Source of the DNA: Azovibrio restrictus DSM 23866 | GTDB taxonomy: Bacteria; Pseudomonadota; Gammaproteobacteria; Burkholderiales; Rhodocyclaceae | Direction: 5' to 3' | Length of the DNA: 64,000 nt | Assembly (NCBI RefSeq): GCF_000429665.1 | Contig: NZ_AUCH01000004.1 | Location: 219,685 to 283,684 of the forward strand | Shown here: in pieces, positions 8,768 through 16,359 of the stretch | Layout of the letters: each line of letters begins with the position of its first letter | Position numbering within the stretch: the first letter of the stretch is position 1 | The notes under the pieces: model-generated | What the model was told of the DNA's origin: nothing | The model's input: only the letters and a program-made list of their open reading frames with translations | Databases searched by the model: none | Program-made: the position numbers and the translations under genes

Positions 8768-9729
8768 GGGCGCGCCTCCCCGGTCAGACGGGCGGCGACG
8801 CTGGCGGCGCCCAGCAGGCCCAGGTATTCGTTCAGCACCACCTGCAGGGGCAGCTGTTCCAGCAGGGTGCGCATCGGCGGCTTGTCGGTGAAGGCGGCCC
8901 GCACGGCGGGCTGGAGCAGGAAGGGCAGGATGCGCGGGGCGATGCCGCCGCTCAGGTACACCCCGCCCCGGGGCAGGCTGGCCAGGGCCAGGTTGCCGGC
9001 GGCTGCGGCCAGCAGCCGGGCGAACAGGTCCACGGCCGCGGCGGCCTGGGGTTCGCCGGCCAGGGCGGCAGCGCTGATGGAAGGGGCCGCCCGGGGAGCC
9101 GGCAGGGTGCCGGCGGGCAGCCCGGCCAGGAATCCGTAGAGCCGTTCCAGCCCGTGTCCGGAGAGCAGCAGTTCCAGGCTGACCCGGGCGTGCCGGGGCT
9201 GCAGGTGGCGCAGCAGGGCCAGCTGCTGCTCATCCCGGGGGGCGAAGTCCATGTGCCCGGCCTCGCTGGGGAGGATCAGGGGGGCGTGCTCCGGGCCGGC
9301 CAGGAGCGCCATGCCCAGCCCCGTGCCGGCACCGATCAGCAGGCGCGGGCCGTGGGGATCGGGCTGGCCCGGCTGCAAGGTGCGCAGGTCGGTTTCAGCC
9401 AACAGCGGCAGCCCATGGGCTTGGGCCTCGAAATCATTGATGCAGCACAGTTCCTGGATCTGGAAGCGGGCTTCCAGGGCGTCGGCATCCAGCACCCAGG
9501 GCAGGTTGGTCATGGGCACCTGCCGCCCCTGCACCGGGCCGGCCAGAGCGAGGCAGGCGGCGGTGGGCTGTTCCCCGGGGGCCAGAAACGCGGCCAGCAG
9601 GCTTTCCAGGTCGGGGAAGTCCGGGCTGTTCCAGACCACCCGGCGCAGCTCGCGCCAGCCCCCGGGGCGGGTTTCTCCCAGCAGCAGGCGAGCCCGGGAA
9701 CCGCCGATGTCGGCGGCCAGAAAGATCAT
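8764..9729 (-). CDS. glk: Glucokinase
   Basis: A 321-residue bacterial glucokinase (Glk/hexokinase fold, COG0837). The first phosphate loop is ADIGGSRARLLLG (6-18), the catalytic Asp is in CINDFEAQA (Asp99), the second nucleotide loop is GAGTGLG near 138, and the sugar-binding EAGHMDFAP lies near 160. It phosphorylates glucose to glucose-6-phosphate using ATP in the cytosol. A 4-base overlap couples it to the degenerate ABC gene, and the GH5 glucanase lies next to that gene, so the group may process glucan-derived glucose. Length matches the family. Confidence 0.9.
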   Translation of the reverse strand: MIFLAADIGGSRARLLLGETRPGGWRELRRVVWNSPDFPDLESLLAAFLAPGEQPTAACLALAGPVQGRQVPMTNLPWVLDADALEARFQIQELCCINDFEAQAHGLPLLAETDLRTLQPGQPDPHGPRLLIGAGTGLGMALLAGPEHAPLILPSEAGHMDFAPRDEQQLALLRHLQPRHARVSLELLLSGHGLERLYGFLAGLPAGTLPAPRAAPSISAAALAGEPQAAAAVDLFARLLAAAAGNLALASLPRGGVYLSGGIAPRILPFLLQPAVRAAFTDKPPMRTLLEQLPLQVVLNEYLGLLGAASVAARLTGEARP

Positions 9730-9820
9730 CGCGGCTCTCCGTGGGGCGGGTGCAGGGCGCTGGGGTAGGGCATGGGGGCGGTGTGGTCGGGCATGAAGGG
9801 TTGGGTTCGGTGGTGGCGGT

Positions 9821-10474
9821 TTACGGGGCGGCCCGGCGGAAGGTCAGGTTGAAGCGGCATTCGCCCACCAGGTCATGGCAGCCGGGCTGGATGGCTTGCA
9901 CCCCATGGAAGCGGAGCCGGGCCGGGCCGCCCCAGACCAGCACATCTCCATGTTCCAGCAGCAGCTTTTGGGTCCGCTCGTTGCGCGCCAGCCCTCCCAG
10001 GAGGAACAGGGCCGGCAGGCCGAAGGAGAAGGAGACGATGGGCTGGCTGAAATCGGCCTCATCCCGGTCCTGGTGCAGGCCCATGCGGGCGCCTGGAGCG
10101 TAGCGGTTGATCAGGCAGGCGTCCGGCGCGAAACAGGGAAAGCCGGCTGCAGCCGCGGCGCTCACTGCCGCCTGGCGCAGGGCCTCAGGCATGGGCGGCC
10201 AGGGCTGCTCCCGTTCCGGGTCCCGGGCCGCGTAGCGGTAGCCCTGCCGGTCGGTGACCCAGCCCAGGGGGCCGCAGTTGGTCATGGCCACGGACATGCT
10301 CTGGCCTCCCGGCGTGCGCATGTGACGCGGGGGCGCCTGGGCCAGCACCTCGTCCACCTGGGCCAGGAGCGCAGCCGCCGGGGCGGTGAGCCGGGCCTTG
10401 AACAGCACCACCCCGGGGGCCGGGTCCAGGCGTTCCGGGGTGACGGGCAGTCCGGCGAACAGGTCCGGGGTCAT
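9821..10474 (-). CDS. alkB: AlkB-type DNA/RNA oxidative demethylase
   Basis: A 217-residue Fe(II)/2-oxoglutarate dioxygenase. Iron ligands are His134 and Asp136 (HQDRDEADF) and His190; the 2-oxoglutarate-binding RxNxTxR motif is RFNLTFR at 207-213. It removes methyl groups from 1-methyladenine and 3-methylcytosine by oxidation. The N-terminal nucleotide-recognition segment with MSVAMTNCGPLGW is intact. Its start overlaps the TfoX-like gene by 4 bases, so both come from one minus-strand transcript. The other alkylation-repair genes (alkA, ada) are about 18 kb away on the same strand. Confidence 0.92.
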   Translation of the reverse strand: MTPDLFAGLPVTPERLDPAPGVVLFKARLTAPAAALLAQVDEVLAQAPPRHMRTPGGQSMSVAMTNCGPLGWVTDRQGYRYAARDPEREQPWPPMPEALRQAAVSAAAAAGFPCFAPDACLINRYAPGARMGLHQDRDEADFSQPIVSFSFGLPALFLLGGLARNERTQKLLLEHGDVLVWGGPARLRFHGVQAIQPGCHDLVGECRFNLTFRRAAP

Positions 10475-10815
10475 GGGGTCCGGCTCCCGGCCCGGGCCCG
10501 ATGGGCAGCCGCCAGGGCTAGGCGGGCCAGGGCAAGCAGGGTCTGGTCGTCTTCCATGGCCTCCGCATCCGGGGCAAGAAAACTGAGCCGCACCGGGCGG
10601 CCCTGGCGCTGGTAGACGAAGGGCTCCATGCCCCGGGCCTGGAACAGGGGCAGGTTGCCGGCATCGGCCTTCAGGTAGAGGACTTCGTCGAGCACCAGGC
10701 CGAACATGGCACCCTCCTGGAACAGGCCATGGCCGCTGAACATGCGCCGCACCTGCAGGGGGCCCAGGGGCCGCAGCCGGTCGCAGAGGTAAAGGGTGAA
10801 TTCGTCGCTGGCCAT
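10471..10815 (-). CDS. TfoX/Sxy N-terminal-domain protein
   Basis: A 114-residue protein consisting of the TfoX N-terminal domain alone: VRRMFSGHGLFQEGAMFGLVLDEVLYLKAD followed by MEPFVYQRQG and a short helical tail. Full TfoX/Sxy, the competence activator, also has a C-terminal domain that is absent here. Single-domain members are common and have no proven role. ATG 10815 was chosen because homology begins at MASDEF; the open frame extends further upstream without resemblance. Translation is coupled to alkB by a 4-base overlap. Confidence 0.8.
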   Translation of the reverse strand: MASDEFTLYLCDRLRPLGPLQVRRMFSGHGLFQEGAMFGLVLDEVLYLKADAGNLPLFQARGMEPFVYQRQGRPVRLSFLAPDAEAMEDDQTLLALARLALAAAHRARAGSRTP

Positions 10816-10916
10816 GGGGGAGGGCGGTAGCCGTAGCAAAAGACGGATGATAGCCGGCTCCGGCTTTCCCTGTCCGGGTCGGGGAACTGGCCGCCGCTTC
10901 GTTTCATGCCGTTCGA

Positions 10917-10944
10917 TTGACTTCGGTCCGGCCCGACCTACAAT
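10917..10944 (+). promoter_or_regulatory. Sigma70-type promoter, TTGACT-N16-TACAAT
   Basis: A near-consensus -35 (TTGACT, 10917-10922) and -10 (TACAAT, 10939-10944) lie 16 bases apart, upstream of the plus-strand gene at 11045. The leader would be about 95 bases. It is one of the better promoter matches in the window; transcription has not been shown. Confidence 0.55.
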
Positions 10945-11044
10945 CCCGTGTCCCCTCGCATGCGGACAGGACATCCTGCCTTCTTCGAACTCGTATCCAT
11001 GGGCGGATGAATGCTGTTCTCCTGGTCATCAAGAATCTCTGCTC

Positions 11045-11326
11045 ATGAAATTGACGAACTACCGGAATGCCGCCACATCAGTTTTCGAAATGACCCCCAG
11101 GGAAAAGGGGAGAATGTGGTCGGGTCTTTCCGGTGTGTTTTTTTCTCTGGCCGTCGCTTCGTACCTCTCGCTGCCGTCTGAACCGGCAACCGGCCGCTGG
11201 GCTTGGCTGCACAACCTTTTCTTGCAGCAGTTCGGTCCTTCGGGAGACCTGATCCTTTATCTGGTGCTGGGGGGCGCTAGTCTTCTTGCCGCATCCTGGC
11301 AGTTTTTCTCCGGTTCCAGTCGATGA
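11045..11326 (+). CDS. Small two-helix membrane protein, unknown
   Basis: A 93-residue protein with two hydrophobic segments (about residues 26-44 and 68-87) separated by a loop containing WAWLHNLF. I recognise no family. The ATG at 11045 follows a sigma70-like promoter at 10917-10944; the same frame is open further upstream, but that part lacks protein-like sequence. It is followed by the LprI-like gene on the same strand and may share its transcript. Confidence 0.55.
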   Translation: MKLTNYRNAATSVFEMTPREKGRMWSGLSGVFFSLAVASYLSLPSEPATGRWAWLHNLFLQQFGPSGDLILYLVLGGASLLAASWQFFSGSSR

Positions 11327-11421
11327 GCTGCATGCTGATGCATCGCTTCCCCTTGCCTGGGCCATTCCAGCCGGCAATGCGAATGGGCACGGCCGGGGTT
11401 AATAACTGGATTTGCTCTTTC

Positions 11422-11901
11422 ATGCGCCAATTCATCCTCCCGGTCTTCCTGGTTCTTTCTATCCCCCTCGTGGCCCAGGCAGAAGTCGAGTGCACCGATA
11501 GACCGGAGTGCTGGCCGGAAGGGAGCGCCATGCACACCGGGCTTTTGCTGGCTAGGCAGCTGGAGCAGGCTGAAGCGCTCCTGGCACGCCAACATGATGC
11601 GCTGCTAAAACTCGTGACGGTTTCGGCCCATGGGGATAGCCGGCTGCTCAACGCCCTCGGCGCCCAGCAGGCGGCGTGGCTCAACTATCGAGGCGAGGAA
11701 TGCGAGTTGATCGGTGCCCTCACGGGGGCCGGTGGTAGCTGGCCTTCCACCTATGCGCTCCGGTGCAAGCTCAATCACACGGAGCAGCGCCTGCGCCGGG
11801 TGCGTTCCGCCTTCCGCTGCGTGTCGAACATGCCGCCGGAACAGCGGGTCTGGGACCAGAACCGGTGCCTGCAGCAGCTTGCGCCCCTCACCAACAAGTA
11901 A
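11422..11901 (+). CDS. Secreted LprI/DUF1311-type protein
   Basis: A 159-residue exported protein. MRQFILPVFLVLSIPLVAQA is a signal peptide with cleavage after AQA. The mature part has the DUF1311 pattern: AAWLNYRGEECELIGALTGAGG, then ALRCKLNHTEQRLRRV, with paired cysteines. LprI of Mycobacterium inhibits lysozyme through this domain; many Gram-negative members are uncharacterised. Start 11422 is chosen by the signal peptide; in-frame upstream codons give no export signal. It sits between a small membrane protein and a murein-hydrolase-like gene, a cell-envelope context. Confidence 0.7.
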   Translation: MRQFILPVFLVLSIPLVAQAEVECTDRPECWPEGSAMHTGLLLARQLEQAEALLARQHDALLKLVTVSAHGDSRLLNALGAQQAAWLNYRGEECELIGALTGAGGSWPSTYALRCKLNHTEQRLRRVRSAFRCVSNMPPEQRVWDQNRCLQQLAPLTNK

Positions 11902-11923
11902 GTCAGCCCAGGGCGGTGTGCCG

Positions 11924-12685
11924 ATGCTGACAGGTATGGGCCGGCCTCGCCTGGAGCTCGGGGTTGCCGGACGGGCCCTGTGCCTGGCCATGGCCCTGCT
12001 GTTCCCCTGGAGCCTGCGGGCGGAGGTGGAGAGTACCTGCTATGGCCGGACGGCCCAGGGGCGGCTGGAAAACGGAGTGCGGCTGCCGGCCTCGGGCGCC
12101 AATTTCAGCGCCTACAGTGCCCTGGCCCCGGTGCTCGGGCGGACCTACGTCCATTCCCGCGTGGCCCGGGTGGTGCTGGCCGCCTACGGGGCCCTGGAGC
12201 AGGCCAGCCCGGGCAAGGTATTCGTGTATGGGGAAACCGGCTGGGCCGAGGGAGGACCTTTCAAGCCCCATCGCACCCATCAGAACGGGCTGTCGGTGGA
12301 TTTCATGGTGCCGGTGGTGGATGGCAAGGGGCATTCCGTGCCCCTGCCCGGCGGGGTGGGGAACCAGTTCGGCTACGGCATCGAGTTCGACGGGCAGGGC
12401 CGTTACGGAGAGTACCGGCTGGATTTCGCCGCCCTGGCCGAGCATCTCTACCAGCTGCACCGGGCCGCCCAGGCCCAGGGGGTCGGCATTGCCCAGGTGA
12501 TCTTCGAGCCCGCCTACCTGCCCGCCCTGCTGTCCCCCCCCCGGGGGCCCTACCTGCGCGCCCGGCTGCGCTTCATGAAGAAGCCGGCCTGGATCCGCCA
12601 CGACGAGCACTACCACGTGGATTTTGCCGTGCCCTGCAAGCCCATGCCCCGGAGCGCCGGTGCCGGCGGCTCCGGGCGGGGCTAG
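11924..12685 (+). CDS. MepA-like penicillin-insensitive murein endopeptidase
   Basis: A 253-residue exported protein (hydrophobic segment CLAMALLFPWSLRA near residues 20-33). It carries the LAS metallopeptidase ligand pattern of MepA/M74 enzymes: H-Q-N-G-L-S-V-D (first His and Asp) and C-terminal RHDEHYHVDF (second His pair). MepA cleaves D-Ala-meso-DAP cross-links in peptidoglycan. The spacing of the motifs is right, but overall resemblance is loose, so cleavage specificity is uncertain. ATG 11936 is an alternative start. It follows the LprI-like gene by 22 bases and ends 3 bases before the convergent qorB-like gene. Confidence 0.65.
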   Translation: MLTGMGRPRLELGVAGRALCLAMALLFPWSLRAEVESTCYGRTAQGRLENGVRLPASGANFSAYSALAPVLGRTYVHSRVARVVLAAYGALEQASPGKVFVYGETGWAEGGPFKPHRTHQNGLSVDFMVPVVDGKGHSVPLPGGVGNQFGYGIEFDGQGRYGEYRLDFAALAEHLYQLHRAAQAQGVGIAQVIFEPAYLPALLSPPRGPYLRARLRFMKKPAWIRHDEHYHVDFAVPCKPMPRSAGAGGSGRG

Positions 12686-12688
12686 TTT

Positions 12689-13540
12689 TCAGGCCAGGGC
12701 CTGGGCCACCTGGGCGGCCAGGGGAGTGCTGGGGCGGCCGATCAGCTGGCTCAGCTGGCGGCTGTCGTCGTAGAGCCCGCCCCGGGCAGCGCCGCTGTCC
12801 GACTCGGCGAGCAGGACGGCCAGGCCTTCCGGCAGGCCGGCACCGAGCAGGGCGGCCCGGTAATCGGCCTCGGGCAGGTCCTGGTAGCGCACCGGCTTGC
12901 CGGCCTGGCGGCTGATTTCTGCTGCCAGTTCAGCCAGGGTGTAGGCGCTGTCCCCCGCCAGTTCGTAAATGCGGCCGGCCTGGTCGGGGCGGGTGAGCAC
13001 GGCTGCTGCGGCGGCGGCGTAGTCGGCCCGGGCGGCCGAGGCGATCCGTCCCTGGCCGGCGCAGCCCAGCAGCACACCGTGTTCCAGGGCCACCGGCAGG
13101 CTGGCCAGGTAGTTCTCGGTGTACCAGCCGTTGCGCAGGATCACGTGGGGCAGGCCGGAAGCCTGGAGCCGGGCTTCGGTGGCCTTGTGCTCGGCGGCCA
13201 GGGGCAGGGGGGAGCTGTCCGCATGCAGCAGGCTGGTATAGGCCAGCAGTGCCACCCCGGCCTGGCGGGCGGCGTCGATGACGGCCTCGTGCTGGGGCAG
13301 GCGGCGTCCCACCTCGCTGCTGGAGATGAGCAGCAGCTTTTCCGTGCCCGCAAAGGCGGCGGCCAGGGTTTCCGGCCGGTCGTAATCGGCCTGGCGCAGC
13401 TGCACACCCAGGGCTTCCAGGTCCCGAGCCTGGTCCGGGCGGCGCACGGCGGCGACGATGTTCCGGGCGGGAAGCTGTTGCAGCAGATTGTGGATGACCA
13501 GGCGGCCGAGCTGGCCATTGGCACCGGTGATGGTGATCAT
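12689..13540 (-). CDS. QorB/YtfG-like NAD(P)H-binding quinone oxidoreductase
   Basis: A 283-residue NmrA-type short-chain dehydrogenase-fold protein. ITGANGQLG (3-11) is the dinucleotide-binding loop; SSSEVGRR and a HNGWYTENY-like segment (ILRNGWYTENY) match E. coli QorB (YtfG), an NADPH:quinone oxidoreductase. ATG 13540 was chosen because the Rossmann motif begins immediately after it. It is divergent from an HxlR regulator, the same arrangement as ytfG/ytfH in E. coli. A TTACTT-N17-TATTCT promoter overlaps repeats in the shared 85-base region. Confidence 0.85.
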   Translation of the reverse strand: MITITGANGQLGRLVIHNLLQQLPARNIVAAVRRPDQARDLEALGVQLRQADYDRPETLAAAFAGTEKLLLISSSEVGRRLPQHEAVIDAARQAGVALLAYTSLLHADSSPLPLAAEHKATEARLQASGLPHVILRNGWYTENYLASLPVALEHGVLLGCAGQGRIASAARADYAAAAAAVLTRPDQAGRIYELAGDSAYTLAELAAEISRQAGKPVRYQDLPEADYRAALLGAGLPEGLAVLLAESDSGAARGGLYDDSRQLSQLIGRPSTPLAAQVAQALA

Positions 13541-13571
13541 GATCGGGTTTCCTTTGTTGTGGGGAAGCGGC

Positions 13572-13620
13572 AGAATAGCGTTGTCGCTAACCAAAAGTAA
13601 GTACGCACCGAAAGGTAAGT
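13572..13620 (-). promoter_or_regulatory. Promoter of the qorB-like gene overlapping HxlR-type repeats
   Basis: On the minus strand, TTACTT (13595-13600) and TATTCT (13572-13577) are 17 bases apart and face the oxidoreductase gene. On the plus strand, two near-identical repeats AAAGTAAGT (13594-13602) and AAGGTAAGT (13612-13620) start 18 bases apart; the first covers the -35. This suits repression by the divergent HxlR protein. The binding itself is inferred. Confidence 0.45.
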
Positions 13621-13625
13621 GTGAA

Positions 13626-14036
13626 ATGCATGAAGTTGCAGAGCCCCCTGAATCCGGCATCCTGGCCGCAGCCATGGCCCGGGGCGACCTGTTTGCGGAG
13701 CAGTGCCCGTCCCGGGAAATCCTCAACCACGTGACCAGCCGCTGGGGCGTGCTGCTTCTGGTGGCCCTGCTGGGAGGCACCCATCGTTTCAGCGACCTGC
13801 GCCGCAAGGTGAATGGGATCAGCGAGAAGATGCTGGCCCAGACCCTTCAGTGGCTGGAGGCGGATGGTTTCGTGGAGCGGCAGGCCTATCCGGTGATTCC
13901 GCCCAAGGTGGAGTACCGGCTGACGCCTCTGGGGGAGGAGGTGGGGCGCAAGGTGGAGGCCCTGGCGGACTGGATAGAAGTGAATCTGCCCGCCATCCTG
14001 GCGGCCCGGGCGGGCCGTACTACGCCGGAAGAATGA
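13626..14036 (+). CDS. HxlR-family winged-helix regulator (YtfH-like)
   Basis: A 136-residue HxlR regulator: CPSREILNHVTSRWGVLLLVALLGG (helix and conserved Cys), RFSDLRRKVNGISEKMLAQTLQWLEADGFVERQAYP (winged helix), and a C-terminal LTPLGEEV segment. HxlR regulators of this subtype (YtfH, QorR) sense quinones, aldehydes or disulfide stress through the CPSR-type cysteine and control a divergent oxidoreductase. ATG 13626 lies 6 bases after AAGGTAAG, which is both the ribosome site and part of the proposed operator, so binding may also repress its own gene. Confidence 0.85.
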   Translation: MHEVAEPPESGILAAAMARGDLFAEQCPSREILNHVTSRWGVLLLVALLGGTHRFSDLRRKVNGISEKMLAQTLQWLEADGFVERQAYPVIPPKVEYRLTPLGEEVGRKVEALADWIEVNLPAILAARAGRTTPEE

Positions 14037-14060
14037 AAAAACCCGCGCCGGGGCGCGGGT
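14036..14060 (-). terminator. Intrinsic terminator between ettA and the HxlR gene
   Basis: A 9-bp perfect stem (14041-14049 with 14052-14060) and a 2-base gap is followed on the minus strand by six Ts (14036-14041 are As on the plus strand). It therefore terminates ettA and may also stop the convergent HxlR transcript. Confidence 0.75.
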
Positions 14061-14079
14061 TGCGAGGGAGGGAGCCGGA

Positions 14080-15744
14080 TCAGCGGCTGATGGGTTTGTA
14101 GCGGATGCGCTTGGGCTTGGCGCCTTCTTCGCCCAGGCGGCGCTTCTTGTCTTCCTCGTATTCCTGGAAGTTGCCGGTGAAGAAGGTCCATTGGGAGTCG
14201 CCCTCGGCGGCCAGGATGTGGGTACAGATCCGGTCCAGGAACCAGCGGTCGTGGGAGATCACCAGGGCGCAGCCGGGGAACTCCAGCAGGGCGTCTTCCA
14301 GGGCGCGCAGGGTTTCCACGTCCAGGTCGTTGGAGGGTTCGTCCAGCAGCAGCACGTTGCCGCCGGCCATCAGGGTCTTGGCCAGGTGCAGCCGGCCCCG
14401 CTCGCCGCCGGAGAGGTTGCCCACCAGCTTGCCCTGGTCGCCGCCCTTGAAGTTGAAGCGGCCGATGTAGGCCCGGCTGGGCATCTCGAACTTGCCGATC
14501 TGCAGGATGTCCCGGCCTTCGGCCAGTTCGTCGAACACGGTCTTGCTGCCGTCCAGGCAATCCCGGGACTGGTCCACGTAGGCCATCTTCACGGTCTGGC
14601 CGATCTTCACCTCGCCGGAGTCGGGTTGCTGCTGGCCGGTGATCATCTTGAACAGGGTGGATTTACCCGCCCCGTTGGGACCGATGATGCCGACGATGGC
14701 GCCGGGGGGAATGGTGAAGCTGACGTTGTCCATCAACAGCTTGTCGCCGAAGGACTTGGTGACGCCATTGAATTCGATGACCTGATCCCCCAGGCGCTCG
14801 CCCACGGGGATGAAGATTTCCTGGGTTTCGTTGCGCTTCTGGTATTCGTGGCTGGACATTTCCTCGAAGCGGGCCAGACGGGCCTTGGACTTGGCCTGGC
14901 GGGCCTTGGGGTTGGAGCGCACCCACTCCAGTTCCTGCTTCATGGCCTTCATGTGGGCGTCGATCTGCTTGTTCTCGGTCTCCAGGCGCGCTTCCTTCTG
15001 TTCCAGCCAGGAGGAGTAGTTGCCCTTCCAGGGGATGCCTTCGCCCCGGTCCAGTTCGAGAATCCACTCGGCGGCGTTGTCCAGGAAGTAGCGGTCGTGG
15101 GTGACGGCCACCACGGTGCCGGGGAAGCGCACCAGGAATTGCTCCAGCCATTCCACGGATTCCGCGTCCAGGTGGTTGGTGGGTTCGTCCAGGAGCAGCA
15201 TGTCGGGCTTTTCCAGCAGCAGCTTGGCCAGGGCGACGCGCCGCTTTTCGCCGCCGGAGAGGACGCCGATCTTGGCCTCCCAGGGGGGCAGGCGCAGGGC
15301 GTCGGCGGCGATTTCCATCTGGTGTTCCACATCGCTGCCGGAGGTGGCGATGATGGCTTCCAGGCGGGCCTGTTCTTCGGCCAGCTTGTCGAAGTCTGCA
15401 TCGGGCTCGGCGTAGGCGGCGTACACCGCTTCCAGCTTGGCCTGGGCGGAGGTGACCTCACCCAGGGCGGATTCCACTTCTTCCTTGACGGTTTTTTCCG
15501 GGTCCAGCTGGGGCTCCTGGGGCAGGTAGCCGATGGAGATGTTGGGTTGCCACTGGACTTCCCCGTCATACTCCTTTTCCACCCCGGCCATGATCTTCAG
15601 CACGGTGGATTTACCCGCGCCGTTCAGGCCCAGGAGGCCGATCTTGGCGCCGGGGAAGAAGGAGAGGGAAATATCCTTGATGATCTGCCGCTTGGGCGGG
15701 ACGATTTTGCTGACGCGCAGCATGGACATCACGTATTGGGCCAT
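14080..15744 (-). CDS. ettA: Energy-dependent translational throttle protein EttA (ABC-F)
   Basis: A 554-residue ABC-F ATPase with two nucleotide-binding domains. First Walker A GLNGAGKS at 39-46, signature LSGGEKRR, Walker B LLLDEPTNHLD; second GPNGAGKS, LSGGERGR and LLLDEPSNDLD. The linker between them is the P-site tRNA interaction motif, and the characteristic arm is present in domain one. EttA binds the ribosomal E site and gates the first peptide-bond step according to ADP/ATP. No transmembrane segment is present. Length and both motif sets match the E. coli protein closely. Confidence 0.95.
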   Translation of the reverse strand: MAQYVMSMLRVSKIVPPKRQIIKDISLSFFPGAKIGLLGLNGAGKSTVLKIMAGVEKEYDGEVQWQPNISIGYLPQEPQLDPEKTVKEEVESALGEVTSAQAKLEAVYAAYAEPDADFDKLAEEQARLEAIIATSGSDVEHQMEIAADALRLPPWEAKIGVLSGGEKRRVALAKLLLEKPDMLLLDEPTNHLDAESVEWLEQFLVRFPGTVVAVTHDRYFLDNAAEWILELDRGEGIPWKGNYSSWLEQKEARLETENKQIDAHMKAMKQELEWVRSNPKARQAKSKARLARFEEMSSHEYQKRNETQEIFIPVGERLGDQVIEFNGVTKSFGDKLLMDNVSFTIPPGAIVGIIGPNGAGKSTLFKMITGQQQPDSGEVKIGQTVKMAYVDQSRDCLDGSKTVFDELAEGRDILQIGKFEMPSRAYIGRFNFKGGDQGKLVGNLSGGERGRLHLAKTLMAGGNVLLLDEPSNDLDVETLRALEDALLEFPGCALVISHDRWFLDRICTHILAAEGDSQWTFFTGNFQEYEEDKKRRLGEEGAKPKRIRYKPISR

Positions 15745-15762
15745 GGGTGCTTTCTCGAAAAG

Positions 15763-16074
15763 TTAGAGACCGGTGAAAAGGAGGGACAGGGCGGCAAGCA
15801 GTGCTTCCCGCTCTGCAGATAGGTTGCAAATGGGTTGGTGCAGGCTTTGCACCGGCATCGCGGCCAGGTCCTGGACCCGTACGAAATAGTTGTCACCTGC
15901 CACCTGGACCAGTGGATTGAGCCGGAGGATGGGTTTGCCTTCCCGGTGGCTGCGCAGGGGCGCGACCACCACCTTGTCCAGGCGTTCCAGCAGATCACTT
16001 TGCAGGACGACCAGATAGGGCAGTCGTTCACAGCTGTCCGGATTGGGGTTGGGATAGACATCGAATTGATGCAT
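15763..16074 (-). CDS. ccdB: CcdB-family toxin
   Basis: A 103-residue CcdB-type protein: MHQFDVYPNPNPDSCERLPYLVVLQSD at the start, PLVQVAGDNYFVRVQDLAAMP in the middle and ALLAALSLLFTGL at the C-terminus. CcdB traps DNA gyrase-DNA complexes using C-terminal residues; the plasmid F toxin ends in WGI, while chromosomal variants such as this one end differently, so gyrase poisoning is possible but not certain. It overlaps the antitoxin by 3 bases (ATGA-type junction). Confidence 0.88.
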   Translation of the reverse strand: MHQFDVYPNPNPDSCERLPYLVVLQSDLLERLDKVVVAPLRSHREGKPILRLNPLVQVAGDNYFVRVQDLAAMPVQSLHQPICNLSAEREALLAALSLLFTGL

Positions 16075-16304
16075 CAGAAGGCCCTCTGGTCCTTGCTCCA
16101 GAGACCGTGTTCCGCATTTTCCCGGTTATAGGCTTCGATGGCCGCCTGGTTCTGGTCCAGCCACTCGGCTTCCCGCTGTTTCTTCAGTTCCGCCAGGAGG
16201 GCATTTTCCAGGGTCTGGGACAGGTTGATCTTGCGGGCCCGAGCCTCTTCCAGCAGGTCCACCCGGATGCTGAGGTTGGTGGCTTTCTTGGCGGGGGAGG
16301 TCAT
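16074..16304 (-). CDS. ccdA: CcdA-family antitoxin
   Basis: A 76-residue antitoxin. The N-terminus KKATNLSIRVDLLEEARARKINLSQ is the ribbon-helix-helix DNA-binding part; the C-terminus WLDQNQAAIEAYNRENAEHGLWSK is the flexible CcdB-binding tail. It normally neutralises CcdB and represses its own operon. ATG 16304 was preferred over an upstream frame start at 16334 because homology begins at MTSPAKK. An imperfect dyad around 16326-16344 (TGCGCA and TGCGCGCA) could be the operator. The pair sits between housekeeping ettA and the glucan synthase. Confidence 0.88.
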   Translation of the reverse strand: MTSPAKKATNLSIRVDLLEEARARKINLSQTLENALLAELKKQREAEWLDQNQAAIEAYNRENAEHGLWSKDQRAF

Positions 16305-16359
16305 GGCAGGCTCCTGTGCATCATGAATGCGCATATGGTGCGCGCATCCAGTGGGTGCG

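Noticed and set aside
7358..9139. 593-residue plus-strand frame
   Set aside because: Antisense shadow of the ABC and glk genes.
14191..15822. 543-residue plus-strand frame
   Set aside because: Exactly antisense to ettA, Gly/Val/Gln-rich with no family resemblance; ettA is certain.
16326..16344. TGCGCA/TGCGCGCA dyad upstream of ccdA
   Set aside because: Not listed as a separate feature: imperfect and short; could be chance in this GC content.
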